Of a stretch of DNA of 64,000 nt, positions 25,418-34,175 are shown one piece after another (the first letter of the stretch is position 1; each line of letters starts with the position of its first letter). The DNA is from Candidatus Bathyarchaeota archaeon. Its GTDB lineage: Archaea; Thermoproteota; Bathyarchaeia; Bathyarchaeales; Bathycorpusculaceae. The stretch covers positions 124,001 to 188,000 of the forward strand of contig JALHSQ010000127.1 in assembly GCA_022865885.1 (NCBI GenBank), given 5' to 3'. The notes beneath the pieces are model-generated. The model was not told the DNA's origin. It saw nothing but the letters and a program-made list of their open reading frames with translations, and made no database searches. The translations under genes were made by a program, and so were the position numbers.

Positions 25418-26146
25418 ATGACTAAACGAAGACGAGGTTATCCTGTGGCGGCAATGATTGGTATCGAAGAGAATCAAGCGTTTCTATGGCGGATATTCAG
25501 CGAAATCGTGAAACCATACATCAATGTGCGGCTTAAGGGTGCAAGAAGTAATGATAGGGTCTTGTATGCTTTTCATGAATCTCTTGTCGACGCATCAAGA
25601 CCGATCTTCAAGGAAGGCGTTAGAAGTATCGTTGTAGTGGCTCCTGCAAGAACTGACTATTCAAGAGAGTTCATAGATCATGTGCGGAAGCATCACGTTT
25701 GGTTGGGTCAGGACAAGGGTTCAAGTGCAGTCGTTTTTGGCGAACTCGTCGGTTCCGCGACTACGCTAAGTGAAGTGTCTGATTTGGTGAAGACGAAGGA
25801 ATTCTGCAAGCTGATTGGTGAGACTACTTCTGGAGAAGCAGACCGCATAGTGGACACGTTGGAAGAGCGCCTTAGCAAGGTTGGAAATGGTGCGACTGTT
25901 TTGTATTCGCTTAAAGAAATCGAGGAATTGGTCTACAGTCAATCTAGGCTTGTTGGTTCTAAACCCGAGTACTTGGTGCTTACAACCGAGTTTCTGACGA
26001 ATTATAGAGATAGGAACAGGATCAATAGACTGCTGCAAATTTCAAAGAACAAGAATGTGAAAACAAGAATAATCAATGCTGACACATCGGCTGGTAAACG
26101 GCTTAGCCAATTCGGTGGTCTGGTCTGCTTTACCAGGTTCAGCTAA
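25418..26146 (+). CDS. eRF1/Pelota-like protein lacking the N-terminal domain
   Basis: 242 residues resembling domains 2 and 3 of archaeal/eukaryotic release factor and Pelota. The N-terminal half (VRSIVVVAPARTDYSREFIDHVRKHH) follows the central-domain layout, and the tail NVKTRIINADTSAGKRLSQFGGLVCFTRF matches the end of Pelota/eRF1, where a Gly-Gly strand closes domain 3. No GGQ is present, so peptidyl-tRNA hydrolysis by that route is not expected. Archaeal proteins of this shape belong to the wider Vms1/VLRF1 and Pelota groups linked to ribosome rescue; which one this is cannot be settled by eye. Free-standing gene. Confidence 0.65.
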   Translation: MTKRRRGYPVAAMIGIEENQAFLWRIFSEIVKPYINVRLKGARSNDRVLYAFHESLVDASRPIFKEGVRSIVVVAPARTDYSREFIDHVRKHHVWLGQDKGSSAVVFGELVGSATTLSEVSDLVKTKEFCKLIGETTSGEADRIVDTLEERLSKVGNGATVLYSLKEIEELVYSQSRLVGSKPEYLVLTTEFLTNYRDRNRINRLLQISKNKNVKTRIINADTSAGKRLSQFGGLVCFTRFS

Positions 26147-26171
26147 AATGTAGTGGCTGGTTGGCGTTTAG

Positions 26172-26942
26172 TTATGTTTGCTTCTTGGTTATGCGGAAGC
26201 CTCGCTTTTCAAGTTGCTCAAGCAGTTCGGTTGGTTCTGGGTACCATTGGCCCCATTTTCTGCAGATATGTTCTGTCCAGCTATAGTTGTCATAGGTGAA
26301 GGTCTCTTTGCGGTCTCCTTCTAACGGTATCTTTGCTTTCGCTTTGCGGTAGTAATCCTGTGCTAGGTAGCCGTCGTCCATTGCACGCATGGCTTCTGAA
26401 ACTCTGCTGGGATCTAGCTTGGGATACTTGTCTTCGAAGAGCGTGAAGCTCAGTGGGTATCGTGGTCGTGTAGGTGGATTTTCTGTAGGATAGCCCATTG
26501 TGAGTTGCACGAGGGGAAATACTCTTTTGGGCAATTCGTATTCTGCCGCGATCTTGTCAGCCCTATATGGTGCGCTTCCTAGAAAGCAACTTGCAAGACC
26601 CAAGCTCCTTCCTGCAATAACCATGTTCTCCGCCATCAATGATGCATCTTGAATTCCAAACATCAACAGTGTAAGATCATTCGTGACTATCTTCCAGTTC
26701 CTTTCAGCCATTATAAGCTCGAACTTGTGAGAATCGACGCAAATTGTGAATAGAAGCGGTGCCTTCCAAGGGTTCTTCTTCATATTTCTGGACAGTAGCA
26801 AACTGTAATATTGGGAGGCGAAGGGCGCTTGCTGGCCGGCCCTGACGATTGTCCTCACAACTTCGTCAAAAGGTTTCTGATCCGTATATTTTCGTATTGA
26901 TTTATGATCAAGCATCGTTTGTATGGTTGCATTATTCTTCAT
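26172..26942 (-). CDS. Nitroreductase-family FMN oxidoreductase
   Basis: 256 residues. The N-terminal MLDHKSIRKYTDQKPFDEVVRTIVRAGQQAPFASQ is the NfsA/Frp-type start (R-S-x-R-x-Y, then A-x-x-APSS), and the FMN contact region GRSLGLASCFLGSAPYRADKIAAEY and the LVQLTMGYPTENPPTRPR loop follow. The C-terminal part (EQLEKRGFRITK) is the typical flavodoxin-fold-free helix of this family. Uses NAD(P)H and FMN to reduce quinones or nitro-compounds in the cytoplasm; physiological substrate unknown. No partner genes. Confidence 0.88.
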   Translation of the reverse strand: MKNNATIQTMLDHKSIRKYTDQKPFDEVVRTIVRAGQQAPFASQYYSLLLSRNMKKNPWKAPLLFTICVDSHKFELIMAERNWKIVTNDLTLLMFGIQDASLMAENMVIAGRSLGLASCFLGSAPYRADKIAAEYELPKRVFPLVQLTMGYPTENPPTRPRYPLSFTLFEDKYPKLDPSRVSEAMRAMDDGYLAQDYYRKAKAKIPLEGDRKETFTYDNYSWTEHICRKWGQWYPEPTELLEQLEKRGFRITKKQT

Positions 26943-27081
26943 CGCAACTCCTCATTGACGGGTAGTCTGCTTACTCGGACAATATAACATTTTGCGGGAT
27001 AACGTGTATCGAAATTTCAAAGAGAAAATTAGCGCAGTTGAATTAATGAGAGACGGCTGGTCGTCTCCTGCTGCTGCTTTT

Positions 27082-29028
27082 TCACATTCTTTCGGGTGCC
27101 ACAATGCCGACCAAGTTTAGTCCGTTTCGCAGAACGACTCGGACAGCATCTGTCAACGCGAGTCTTGCTTTGCTCAGTTCCTTGGTTTCTGCTCTTATTA
27201 CAGGCAGAGCGTTGTAAAACGTGTTGAACTTGTCTGAGAGCATGTTTGCATAGTCGGCTATCAGGTTGGGTTTAAGGTATTCGGCTGCTTCGATGAACGT
27301 GTCTGGGAACGTGGCCAGCTTCAGGATGATGGCATGTTCCAACTTCTCCTTCAGGAGTTTGCAGTTTGGTTTTTCAGGTTTCTCTTCAGCTTTGCGTAGG
27401 ATGCTGCAGGCTCTTGCATGCGTATACTGGATGTATGGTGCACTGTTCTGTTCAAAGTTCAGTACTCTGTCCCACGTGAACACAACAGGTTTTGACGTGT
27501 CCACGCTGATCAGCGCGTATCGTACTGCGCCGATTCCCACGAAGTCTGCAATCCTCTGTTTTTCCTTTTCTGACAGATCTGGGGAGCGCTTCGAAACCTC
27601 TTCGTAGGCTCGTTTTACTGCTTCGTCCATTACTTCGTCGAATGTTACGTAGTGGCCTCTCCTGCTTGACATCTTGTATCCTGGGAGTGTGACAAGATTG
27701 TAGGCGAAGTGAACAAGGTTCTCAGCTTGCTCTCTATAACCTAAGGCGTGCAAAGCGATTTTTAGCTGCAGTTGAGCTAGACTTTGCTCCATGCCTATGA
27801 CGTTGATGAGTTTGTCTGCTCTCTTGAACTTCCACAGGCTGTAGGCAACGTCTCGTGTTGTATAGAGTGTTGTTCCATCGGCACGCATAAGCGTTAGAGG
27901 TGGCACTTCCTGCTCTTCTCTGAGGCCAAGCTTCGTTTTCAAGTCAAGTTTCTGAATGACTTTCTCAGCGTCGAACTCTAGGACGCCGCCCTCTTCAAAC
28001 ACGTATGGCGACTTCTCCAGTTCTTGTAGTACATCGTTGACGCTGCCGTTCCACACGAAATCGCCTTCCCAGTCCCACGAGTCGTAGGAAACGCCTATTC
28101 TACTCAGTGTTTCCCTAAAGCCTTCTAAGCATAGCTCGCTGACTTTTCTTATGAGCTGCTTGGCTTCTTCGTTTTGCGCTTCATATGCCCGGTTTAGCTT
28201 GTTGATTGAGTCTTCAGGATTCTTGTCTTCGTCTATTCTTTTCAGAAGGTTTTCGAAGAGTTGTGGATATTTGTCTTTCAGTTCAGCCGCAATCGAGACC
28301 CACTCGTCTAGGTTCTTGTTGATTTTGGCGATCTCGTCTTCAGCCTGGGCCTTTTTAGCATTTTCAAGCTCGTTTTTCAGTCGGTTGATTTCGACTATGC
28401 AACTTGTGGTCGTGTAGATTTCGCCAATCAGGTGATCTGGTTTTCCTTTTGGTTCTGGTTTGTCTAGTTTCATGTAGCCGTAGGCGATGACTGAGGATTG
28501 GCGGCCGACATCGTCAATGTAGTAGTGGCGCGAGACCGTGTGTCTTCTCGCTGCGAGTAGTCTGGCGATCGTGTCGCCAAGCATGGGGTTGCGGGCTTGT
28601 CCTATGTGTATTGGGTGGAGCGGGTTGACGCTTGTGTGTTCCACGATTATCTTTAGCGGTTTGTCTGCTTCAACTAAGCCATATTTCATGTCTAACTGTT
28701 CAATGGCTCTTATTGTCAGATCTGAGAACTTGCTGAAGTCAACATGAAAGTTCACGTAGCCACCGACGGGGACGACCTGCTCAATTAGGGAGAACTTCGA
28801 CTTGTTTGCTGCCTTAGCGACTGTCGTGGCTATGCTTGGAGGTTTCTTGCCTAGTTGTTTTGCGAGTTCGAAACATGATGAAGAAGCAAGTTGACCAAAT
28901 TCAGGGTTTACTGGTTTTTCGAGCGGTATTCTAGTCATCTTGGCCTTCGGGAAAGCCTCTCTTAGTGCGATCTCTAGGATAGTCTCGCATTCCTTTCGAA
29001 ATGCGTCAAATGGGTTCGATGACGTCAT
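27082..29028 (-). CDS. argS: Arginyl-tRNA synthetase
   Basis: 648 residues from the ATG at 29028 (MTSSNPFDAF). A Met ten codons upstream (29058) is possible, but the shared TATTA-type box at 29065-29074 puts transcription start near 29040, and GGAGAGTGA precedes 29028. The N-terminal Add-1 domain is followed by the HIGH motif region (SVNPLHPIHIGQARNPMLGD) and by GYKMSSRRGHYVTF as KMSKS equivalent. The DALR-type C-terminal domain ends NGLNLVGIVAPERM. Charges tRNA-Arg with arginine. Divergent from a deacetylase-family gene. Confidence 0.93.
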   Translation of the reverse strand: MTSSNPFDAFRKECETILEIALREAFPKAKMTRIPLEKPVNPEFGQLASSSCFELAKQLGKKPPSIATTVAKAANKSKFSLIEQVVPVGGYVNFHVDFSKFSDLTIRAIEQLDMKYGLVEADKPLKIIVEHTSVNPLHPIHIGQARNPMLGDTIARLLAARRHTVSRHYYIDDVGRQSSVIAYGYMKLDKPEPKGKPDHLIGEIYTTTSCIVEINRLKNELENAKKAQAEDEIAKINKNLDEWVSIAAELKDKYPQLFENLLKRIDEDKNPEDSINKLNRAYEAQNEEAKQLIRKVSELCLEGFRETLSRIGVSYDSWDWEGDFVWNGSVNDVLQELEKSPYVFEEGGVLEFDAEKVIQKLDLKTKLGLREEQEVPPLTLMRADGTTLYTTRDVAYSLWKFKRADKLINVIGMEQSLAQLQLKIALHALGYREQAENLVHFAYNLVTLPGYKMSSRRGHYVTFDEVMDEAVKRAYEEVSKRSPDLSEKEKQRIADFVGIGAVRYALISVDTSKPVVFTWDRVLNFEQNSAPYIQYTHARACSILRKAEEKPEKPNCKLLKEKLEHAIILKLATFPDTFIEAAEYLKPNLIADYANMLSDKFNTFYNALPVIRAETKELSKARLALTDAVRVVLRNGLNLVGIVAPERM

Positions 29029-29064
29029 CAGTTTCACTCTCCGACGTGTTGAAGACATTCTAGA

Positions 29065-29074
29065 CTTTTAAAAC
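29065..29074. promoter_or_regulatory. Symmetric TATA box between argS and the deacetylase gene
   Basis: CTTTTAAAAC, palindromic at its centre. It gives a start about 26 bases downstream on each strand: near 29040 for argS (start 29028) and near 29099 for the plus-strand gene (start 29132). This decides both gene starts. Confidence 0.5.
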
Positions 29075-29131
29075 ATGAAGTTGTATTTTAACCTGAGAAT
29101 CACCAGTTTACTTGGAACGAGCGTCGCAATT

Positions 29132-29977
29132 ATGAAAACAAAGATGATCTTCTCCGGCAAGTGTCTGAGTTACGGGCAATGGCATGTTGAAGGCCCTGAA
29201 AGAGTCAGGAAGGCTCATGACATTCTGAAGCAGAAGGGCTATGAGTTCTTGACTCCTGATCCTGCAACTGAAGAGGATTTGCTTAGAGTTCACGATGTGG
29301 AGTATGTTTGGAATCTTAAGAAGAGTTTAATTGAAGATCCTGATACTCCTGCTTTTGAAAACATTTACGAGTATGCGCGGCTCTCAGCAGGCGGGGCGAT
29401 ATTGGCTGCAAAGATTCACGGATTCGCTTTGATGAGGCCGCCGGGTCACCATGCCGGCAGGTATGGCGCTGCGCTAGGAGCATACACGAGAGGGTTCTGC
29501 TATCTTAACAACATTGCAGTTGCAGTTAGACACCTTGACAAGCCGACGCTGATTCTTGATATTGATGGCCATCATGGAAATGGAACACAGGAAATTTTCA
29601 TGGGCGACGAGAAGGTGACTTATGTTTCTCTGCATCGACATCCGAATTATCCGGGCACTGGGATAGCTTCTGAAGGAAACTGTCTGAATTTTCCCTTGCC
29701 GCCAGATTGCGGGGATGAAGCCTATTTGAGAACTCTGGATGAAGCTTTGGGCAAGATAGACGTTGATCGATTTGAAGTGGTAGCTGTTTCAGCAGGATTC
29801 GATCAGCACGCCGGAGACTTAGCCTCACTCGGTTTAACGGACAAATGCTATGGGGAAATCGGAAAGAGGATTACAGCATTGGACAGGCCAACATTCTTTG
29901 TGCTGGAAGGCGGATACTCTGGCGAGAACGTTGGAAAAGACATAGACAGACTCCTGAGGGCCTTTGAAAGATCCTGA
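29132..29977 (+). CDS. Histone deacetylase-family hydrolase
   Basis: About 281 residues from ATG 29132 (an earlier Met at 29075 lies too near the promoter). The deacetylase fold marks are all present: FSGKCLSYGQWHVEGPERV, MRPPGHHAGRYGAALG with the catalytic His pair, LDIDGHHGNGTQE with the zinc Asp/His, and AVSAGFDQHAGD with the third ligand, closing with VLEGGYSGENVG. In archaea these enzymes remove acetyl groups from protein lysines, acetoin-like compounds or acetylpolyamines; the small size fits an acetylpolyamine-amidohydrolase-like member. Divergent from argS; a second family member is at 50333. Confidence 0.88.
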   Translation: MKTKMIFSGKCLSYGQWHVEGPERVRKAHDILKQKGYEFLTPDPATEEDLLRVHDVEYVWNLKKSLIEDPDTPAFENIYEYARLSAGGAILAAKIHGFALMRPPGHHAGRYGAALGAYTRGFCYLNNIAVAVRHLDKPTLILDIDGHHGNGTQEIFMGDEKVTYVSLHRHPNYPGTGIASEGNCLNFPLPPDCGDEAYLRTLDEALGKIDVDRFEVVAVSAGFDQHAGDLASLGLTDKCYGEIGKRITALDRPTFFVLEGGYSGENVGKDIDRLLRAFERS

Positions 29978-30360
29978 CCTTACTCGTGCATTCTGCCTGT
30001 CGACAGCGTGGTTTCTGGCTGGCCGCAGGAATTTGCTCTCAGACCCAAGGTGGCGAAGTCACCTGTACGATATCTCCTCCACTATATTCTGAGAACAGAT
30101 GAGCAGTGTGTTAAAGGAGAAAGAACTTGATCATGATCTCTAACGCGTGATAGGGAGGAGAATCCCTTTTTCTGAACATAGTAGGTTCATGTTGACCGCA
30201 TTCGTGGAGGGATTCTGTCAGATTCTCTGTTCTCAAGAATGTGCCTGCGATTTCAACGAAGTCAGACTGTGTGGCTCGCATTTGCGCGTTTTGCATGTGG
30301 ATAAAATATGAAAAAGGTTATTTTTGGTTGAAGCACCTTTCAGCTTGGGAAGGACAGATT
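29978..30360. other. Intergenic region, no gene seen
   Basis: About 380 bases between the deacetylase stop and the broken acetyltransferase. A minus-strand frame (30111-30296) exists but shows no domain. Nothing else recognised. Confidence 0.4.
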
Positions 30361-30699
30361 TTGACTCTCAAGTTTCGGTGTTTACTGCTCAGTGATGCCA
30401 GGTGGCTGACTGAAAATGCGAATGATCCGCAAGCCGCAAAGTACGCTATTGACGTTTTTCCTATGGCTGGTCATGAAATTGAAGAATGGCTAAAGAGAGA
30501 TTTTGAGGAGAAGAGTAGCAGGTATATCGTGGCTGAGCTGGACGGTGAGCCGGCGGGTTTCGTGAGGTTGTCGTTTCGCTCTGAACTCAGAAGAGATCGG
30601 CATGTAGTGTGGCTTGGAATAGCTGTAAGGCGCGCGCACTTCGATTTGTTACAAGTCCATGGACTTCTGAGGAATGCGTTTACGTTTCTATTATCCTGA
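30361..30699 (+). pseudogene. GNAT acetyltransferase, truncated
   Basis: From TTG 30361 (AAGGA just before) the protein begins LKFRCLLLSDARWLTENAN and continues to YIVAELDGEPAGFVRLSFR and VVWLGIAVRR, the first three beta strands of a GNAT fold. Right where the acetyl-CoA loop (RxxGxG/A) should come, the reading becomes AHFDLLQVHGLL and stops after about 20 unrelated residues. The acetyl-CoA site is missing, so it is inactive as written. Part of a run of broken genes from 30 to 40 kb. Confidence 0.7.
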
Positions 30700-30785
30700 A
30701 ATTGTTACAGTTGGGTAGAGAAAAAAGAGCAAATGGAAGTTTTCCTGCTCAAGTTTTACCCTTTAGCGCGCCAGGCGCCCAACTT

Positions 30786-31079
30786 TTACGCAAACAGAAA
30801 TCCCAGCGCGAGGCCGATCAGGAATGTAATGGAAGAATAGGGTAGGACGTTGAGCCATCCGCTTCCGACATCGTAGAGTTTAGGCAAAAACTTCATGGCC
30901 TCATCGAAAAGGCCGGGGAAGGTCAAGCTCAGGACTCCTGTCGCGACGAGGACTATGATGAGTGCGACAACGACTATTAGAAGCTTCGCAGCTTTCTTAA
31001 TCACGGCACCTACCAGCAAGCCTATGATAAATGGCATAACAATTGGAAGCAGCCAAGCGATCTCGGGTGGAATTGACAT
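30786..31079 (-). CDS. Small membrane protein, FUN14-like
   Basis: 97 residues with three hydrophobic segments: PIVMPFIIGLLVGAVIKK, LLIVVVALIIVLVATGVLSL and the C-terminal SSITFLIGLALGFLF. The Gly-rich pattern GLLVGAVIKKAAKLLIVVVAL resembles FUN14-domain proteins, and the amphipathic middle (FDEAMKFLPKLYDVGSG) agrees. The function of archaeal FUN14-like proteins is unknown. A palindromic TTATATAAG box at 31129-31137 lies about 50 bases before the start on this strand. Confidence 0.65.
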   Translation of the reverse strand: MSIPPEIAWLLPIVMPFIIGLLVGAVIKKAAKLLIVVVALIIVLVATGVLSLTFPGLFDEAMKFLPKLYDVGSGWLNVLPYSSITFLIGLALGFLFA

Positions 31080-31365
31080 TGTTCTCCCAAAACCTACTCT
31101 TTTTATCTACAAAACGTTTCGGAAACTCTTATATAAGATTTTTGCCCCAGTCGGCACGAGCTATTCTTCTTTCAAAACGATCACTCAACTTCGATCTTGG
31201 GAATACGACGCCTCTGATGAGACAATGCACACGCGCGCCACATTTCTTCCGATGTCGTCTGATTACATGACACGGTTCATCTTCTAGGCATTCTATCAGG
31301 AGCACTTAAGCCCAAAGCTTAAAGCATGTGCTTCAAATAACGTATTTTCAAAAAGGGAGGGAAAA

Positions 31366-31662
31366 ATGAGGATGAAAAGCAAAGAGTTTATGGACAAAGA
31401 CGTTTATGCTGAAGACGAGAAAATAGGCCAAGTCAAAGAAATCGGAATAGACCCAGAAAATTGGAAAGTGACTCATCTTGAAGTCGAATTGACCAAGGAT
31501 GTGGCTGAATCTGTGCTTGGTGCAAAGAAAGGCGGAGTACGAAACATGTTGGCCACTTCAGCCCTAGAGAAAGGGATTGCACGCTGGACAGACAGAGGGC
31601 TAAACATAAAGGTCTCAAAAGCACAACTTCACATGTACCTAAAACCAGTAGTCGAAACTTAG
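31366..31662 (+). CDS. PRC-barrel domain protein
   Basis: 98 residues, preceded by GGGAGGG six bases before the ATG. The pattern MKSKEFMDKDVYAEDEKIGQVKEIGIDP followed by WKVTHLEVEL is the PRC-barrel start and second strand. After it a charged helix (DVAESVLGAKKGG) and a final strand complete the barrel. PRC barrels bind RNA or partner proteins in archaea (for example beside ribosome maturation or envelope genes). Its next neighbour is a tiny membrane protein 14 bases downstream, so the two probably act together at the membrane. Confidence 0.82.
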   Translation: MRMKSKEFMDKDVYAEDEKIGQVKEIGIDPENWKVTHLEVELTKDVAESVLGAKKGGVRNMLATSALEKGIARWTDRGLNIKVSKAQLHMYLKPVVET

Positions 31663-31676
31663 TTGGGGAGTTGGCT

Positions 31677-31847
31677 ATGGATACGTTTTGGACGATTGTT
31701 ATCATTCTCGTGATACTGTGGGCAGTGGGATTCTTTGCTCTACCTGGCGTAGGTGAATTGATACACATACTGCTTGTGATTGCCGTAATTGTGGTAGTCT
31801 ATCGGCTTTTGACTGGAAGACACATCTTGAGTGGAGAAAAAAGATAG
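31677..31847 (+). CDS. Tiny membrane protein (Lmo0937/DUF5670-like)
   Basis: 56 residues, starting at ATG 31677 with TTGGGGAG upstream. Two hydrophobic helices, FWTIVIILVILWAVGFFAL and IHILLVIAVIVVVYRLL, joined by PGVGEL, then a polar tail. The W-x-x-G-F-F layout and length match the small two-helix stress-linked membrane proteins of the Lmo0937/DUF5670 type, often found near general stress genes. It lies directly after the PRC-barrel gene and is likely co-transcribed. Confidence 0.7.
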   Translation: MDTFWTIVIILVILWAVGFFALPGVGELIHILLVIAVIVVVYRLLTGRHILSGEKR

Positions 31848-31971
31848 CGTTCACAGACACGATCGCCCCTCCAATAACTCGCGCGCCCTGGATTCACTGA
31901 CTTCAATGCCTTCTATTAACCTTATTTCTCATTTGTTTGTAGAACTCCAGAAAAGGTAGACTTTTGTCTGC

Positions 31972-32220
31972 ATCAGGTTTGAAGAGATTCTGGTTGACGC
32001 GATACAGGAACCTGACAAAACGGCTGAATCACTTGTTTCCGCAATCAAAAGCTTCAAGGAAAGGTGCGGTTACAACAAGATATTCGCCTACGTGCCCGAA
32101 ACCAGCACTGTTGTGACAGGGGCACTTGAAAAAGAAGGGTTTAAGAAAACAGGAGTAATGAAAGGCAACTATTTCGCCGACGGATATTACGTGAATACGG
32201 CGGCATACACGTTTCCATGA
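31972..32220 (+). pseudogene. GNAT acetyltransferase, C-terminal remnant
   Basis: An 83-codon stretch with no start codon, ending at TGA 32218. It reads FEEILVDAIQEPDKTAESL, then FKERCGYNKIFAYVPETST and VTGALEKEGFKKTGVMKGN, the last helix and strands of a GNAT domain, where ALEKEGF matches the usual (L)YxKxGF. The upstream half is absent: the bases before 31972 do not continue the fold. It is not the missing half of the truncated gene at 30361, since that gene is followed by intact genes. Confidence 0.65.
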
Positions 32221-32384
32221 CTGTCATAGTTACAATGGGTTCTATCTAGACCTCGCATTGATTCAAAATCGATCTCCTACACCATCCAGTTCTTAGAAGA
32301 AGCCAAATAGAGCGAAAACCGCGCACCGTGGGATCATTTCCGGTGAAGACCCATAGGGCCTGATTTGTTTCATGAAAGTTGTGG

Positions 32385-32460
32385 CGGGCCCGCTGGGATT
32401 TGAACCCAGGATCTCCGGCTCCGCAGGCCAGTGTCCTAATCCGGCCTAGACTACGGGCCC
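32385..32460 (-). tRNA. tRNA-Arg (anticodon GCG)
   Basis: Cloverleaf on the minus strand: acceptor GGGCCCG/CGGGCCC with discriminator G, anticodon stem CTGGC/GCCGG around CTGCGGA (anticodon GCG), T stem CTGGG/CCCAG around TTCAAAT. CCA is encoded directly after (32382-32384). No intron. An integrase fragment ends 22 bases upstream of its 5' end. Confidence 0.95.
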
Positions 32461-32482
32461 TTTTGGAGGGACTATACCCCTC

Positions 32483-32953
32483 CTATTTGCGCTTCTTGAA
32501 TAGTTTGAGCCCTTCTATATCTATTACGTAGTCAAAGCCTGACTCGATCAGTTGGCTTGCTTCGTTGACGGTTTTTGCGACTTTGTATGTGTATTCGTCT
32601 TCTGTGAGGTTTATGAGTTGGGTGTACATGAGGGTTGTTTTGATGTTTCTGTGGCCTAGGAACTGCATGACGTTCAACGCGCCAAGCTGAGCAAGCTCAT
32701 TAGAAACGGTAAGCAGCCGCACGCTCGCCTGCCGATAAATCTGCTCATAACGATTAACAACCTTCAACAAGACTCGCTCATGATCCACCACACTCTGCAC
32801 GACAGGCTGCCACGCCGCACGACTTTCAAAATCACTGTACACAGTACGCCTAGAACACCCTACCTTCTGGCTAAGCTCCTTCACAATCTCAGCCTGAGAA
32901 AAGCCCAAACCTTCAAGCTTCAGCAATTCCAAACGCCTAGAAATCGCATCCAC
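32483..32953 (-). pseudogene. Chimera of an HTH protein and a tyrosine-integrase C-terminus
   Basis: 156 residues with two unrelated halves. Residues 1-88 are a helix-turn-helix protein (LGFSQAEIVKELSQKVGCSRRTVYSDF) followed by a helical region. Residues about 94-156 are the C-terminal end of an archaeal tyrosine recombinase: VMQFLGHRNIKTTLMYTQL, with the HxxR-following His/Arg and the nucleophilic Tyr110, then a family-typical tail (FDYVIDIEGLKLFKKRK). All N-terminal catalytic Arg/Lys residues are missing, so it cannot recombine. Read as a deletion scar of an integrated element beside tRNA-Arg. A fusion that is still expressed as a DNA-binding protein is possible. Confidence 0.75.
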
Positions 32954-33249
32954 ACTCGCCTACCCCCTTCAAATTGCAACTTTCCTTCAATTCCTCCAAC
33001 CGCATCAACCATCTGGAAGGACTCAAAACACCGCAAAGCTTGGCTCAGCAAATTAGCCGTCCAAGAGACACCGTAAAACTAGACAACAATATTTCTGTAG
33101 ACGCCAACAAATAAAAGACTTGTCATTGCACCGAGGCAACTAGACTTCTTTGGGAAATGAAGAAAACAGATGTTTTGGAAGCAGGCTTGACGCCTCTTTT
33201 GGCCGCGTTTGCAGTCGAGCACTGCGCTGGCAGTTAATCCTAGGAAATT

Positions 33250-34044
33250 TCAGTGTTTGATTACTACAACGGTAACACCAGGATTGTTTTTCTCTATATC
33301 TAAGACGTATTCACGCATCTTTCTAATTACCGATATGTCATAAACGACGAATAAAGTATACTGATATCTTAGCTTGTAGGCTATAATGTCAGCGTTCATT
33401 TCATCGATGATCTTCCTCTCATAAGCCGAGGAATTGCATAACTTAACGTCAATTGCCATGCTCAATTCTTCTGAAGTAAAATCTGGGATGTATGATTTCG
33501 TTGAATACGGAATACTGACTTGTTCTCTCTCGAATCGATACTTCTTCAACGCCAATAGATCTTCCAGATGATCTTGGATCTTTCTCTCGCTATCGGGGCA
33601 TTCACGTACTAAGCGTCTCAAGTCATCTCTTACGTCATCAACGAGTTGGGAGACAAAGTTTTTAGTGGACATTTGCATTGTCTTCTGATGTTTCGGTGGT
33701 TCTTGATCATAGAAGAGCTTCAAACTCCTTTTCACGGCAGGCAAATCCTGTTTAAGAAGATCATCAGCATTGCTCTTTAGCATAGAAAAGTCCCTGTCTT
33801 TTGAGTAATAATAATCGACAAAATGAAGATGCCGGTTAATCGGCTCGAAATCCTTTTTATCGAAATCCTCGGGCAACATGTCGATCAATGTCTCCTTTAT
33901 CCAATTCAGCTTTCCAAGTTTGATAATGATCTCTTGTTTAGAAGAATGGCCAATGGATGAAACGACATCATGTATTCCCTCTGTCAGCTTGTCTATCAGG
34001 CTGTCAACGGCAGCAATGTATAGAACGGACAAGTCGCGAGGCAT
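33250..34044 (-). CDS. PD-(D/E)XK nuclease-domain protein
   Basis: 264 residues from the ATG at 34044 (MPRDLSVLYIAAVDSL); the 41 upstream residues are low in complexity and lack domain character. The first 160 residues are helical and uncharacterised. The C-terminal domain shows the restriction-nuclease core: SYIPDFTSEELSMAIDVKL gives PD-x(n)-D-V-K, with a Glu in an earlier helix position expected; the following KIIDEMNADIIAYKLRYQYTLFVVYD is the usual helix and strand after the site. It resembles restriction-type nuclease domains in archaeal defence loci. On the opposite strand the tail of a DUF3320 helicase-like protein begins just outside it. Confidence 0.75.
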   Translation of the reverse strand: MPRDLSVLYIAAVDSLIDKLTEGIHDVVSSIGHSSKQEIIIKLGKLNWIKETLIDMLPEDFDKKDFEPINRHLHFVDYYYSKDRDFSMLKSNADDLLKQDLPAVKRSLKLFYDQEPPKHQKTMQMSTKNFVSQLVDDVRDDLRRLVRECPDSERKIQDHLEDLLALKKYRFEREQVSIPYSTKSYIPDFTSEELSMAIDVKLCNSSAYERKIIDEMNADIIAYKLRYQYTLFVVYDISVIRKMREYVLDIEKNNPGVTVVVIKH

Positions 34045-34175
34045 ACATAACCCTCTCGATTTGGCAGATTTATTTCTTTGTGCAAAGAAGTGCCAGAAGG
34101 AATTCGCAGCAAACGAGAAAACGTCCCCCTGAAAACTGTGAAAGGCCCTTTTTTTCCTCTGAATCAATCAACCTA

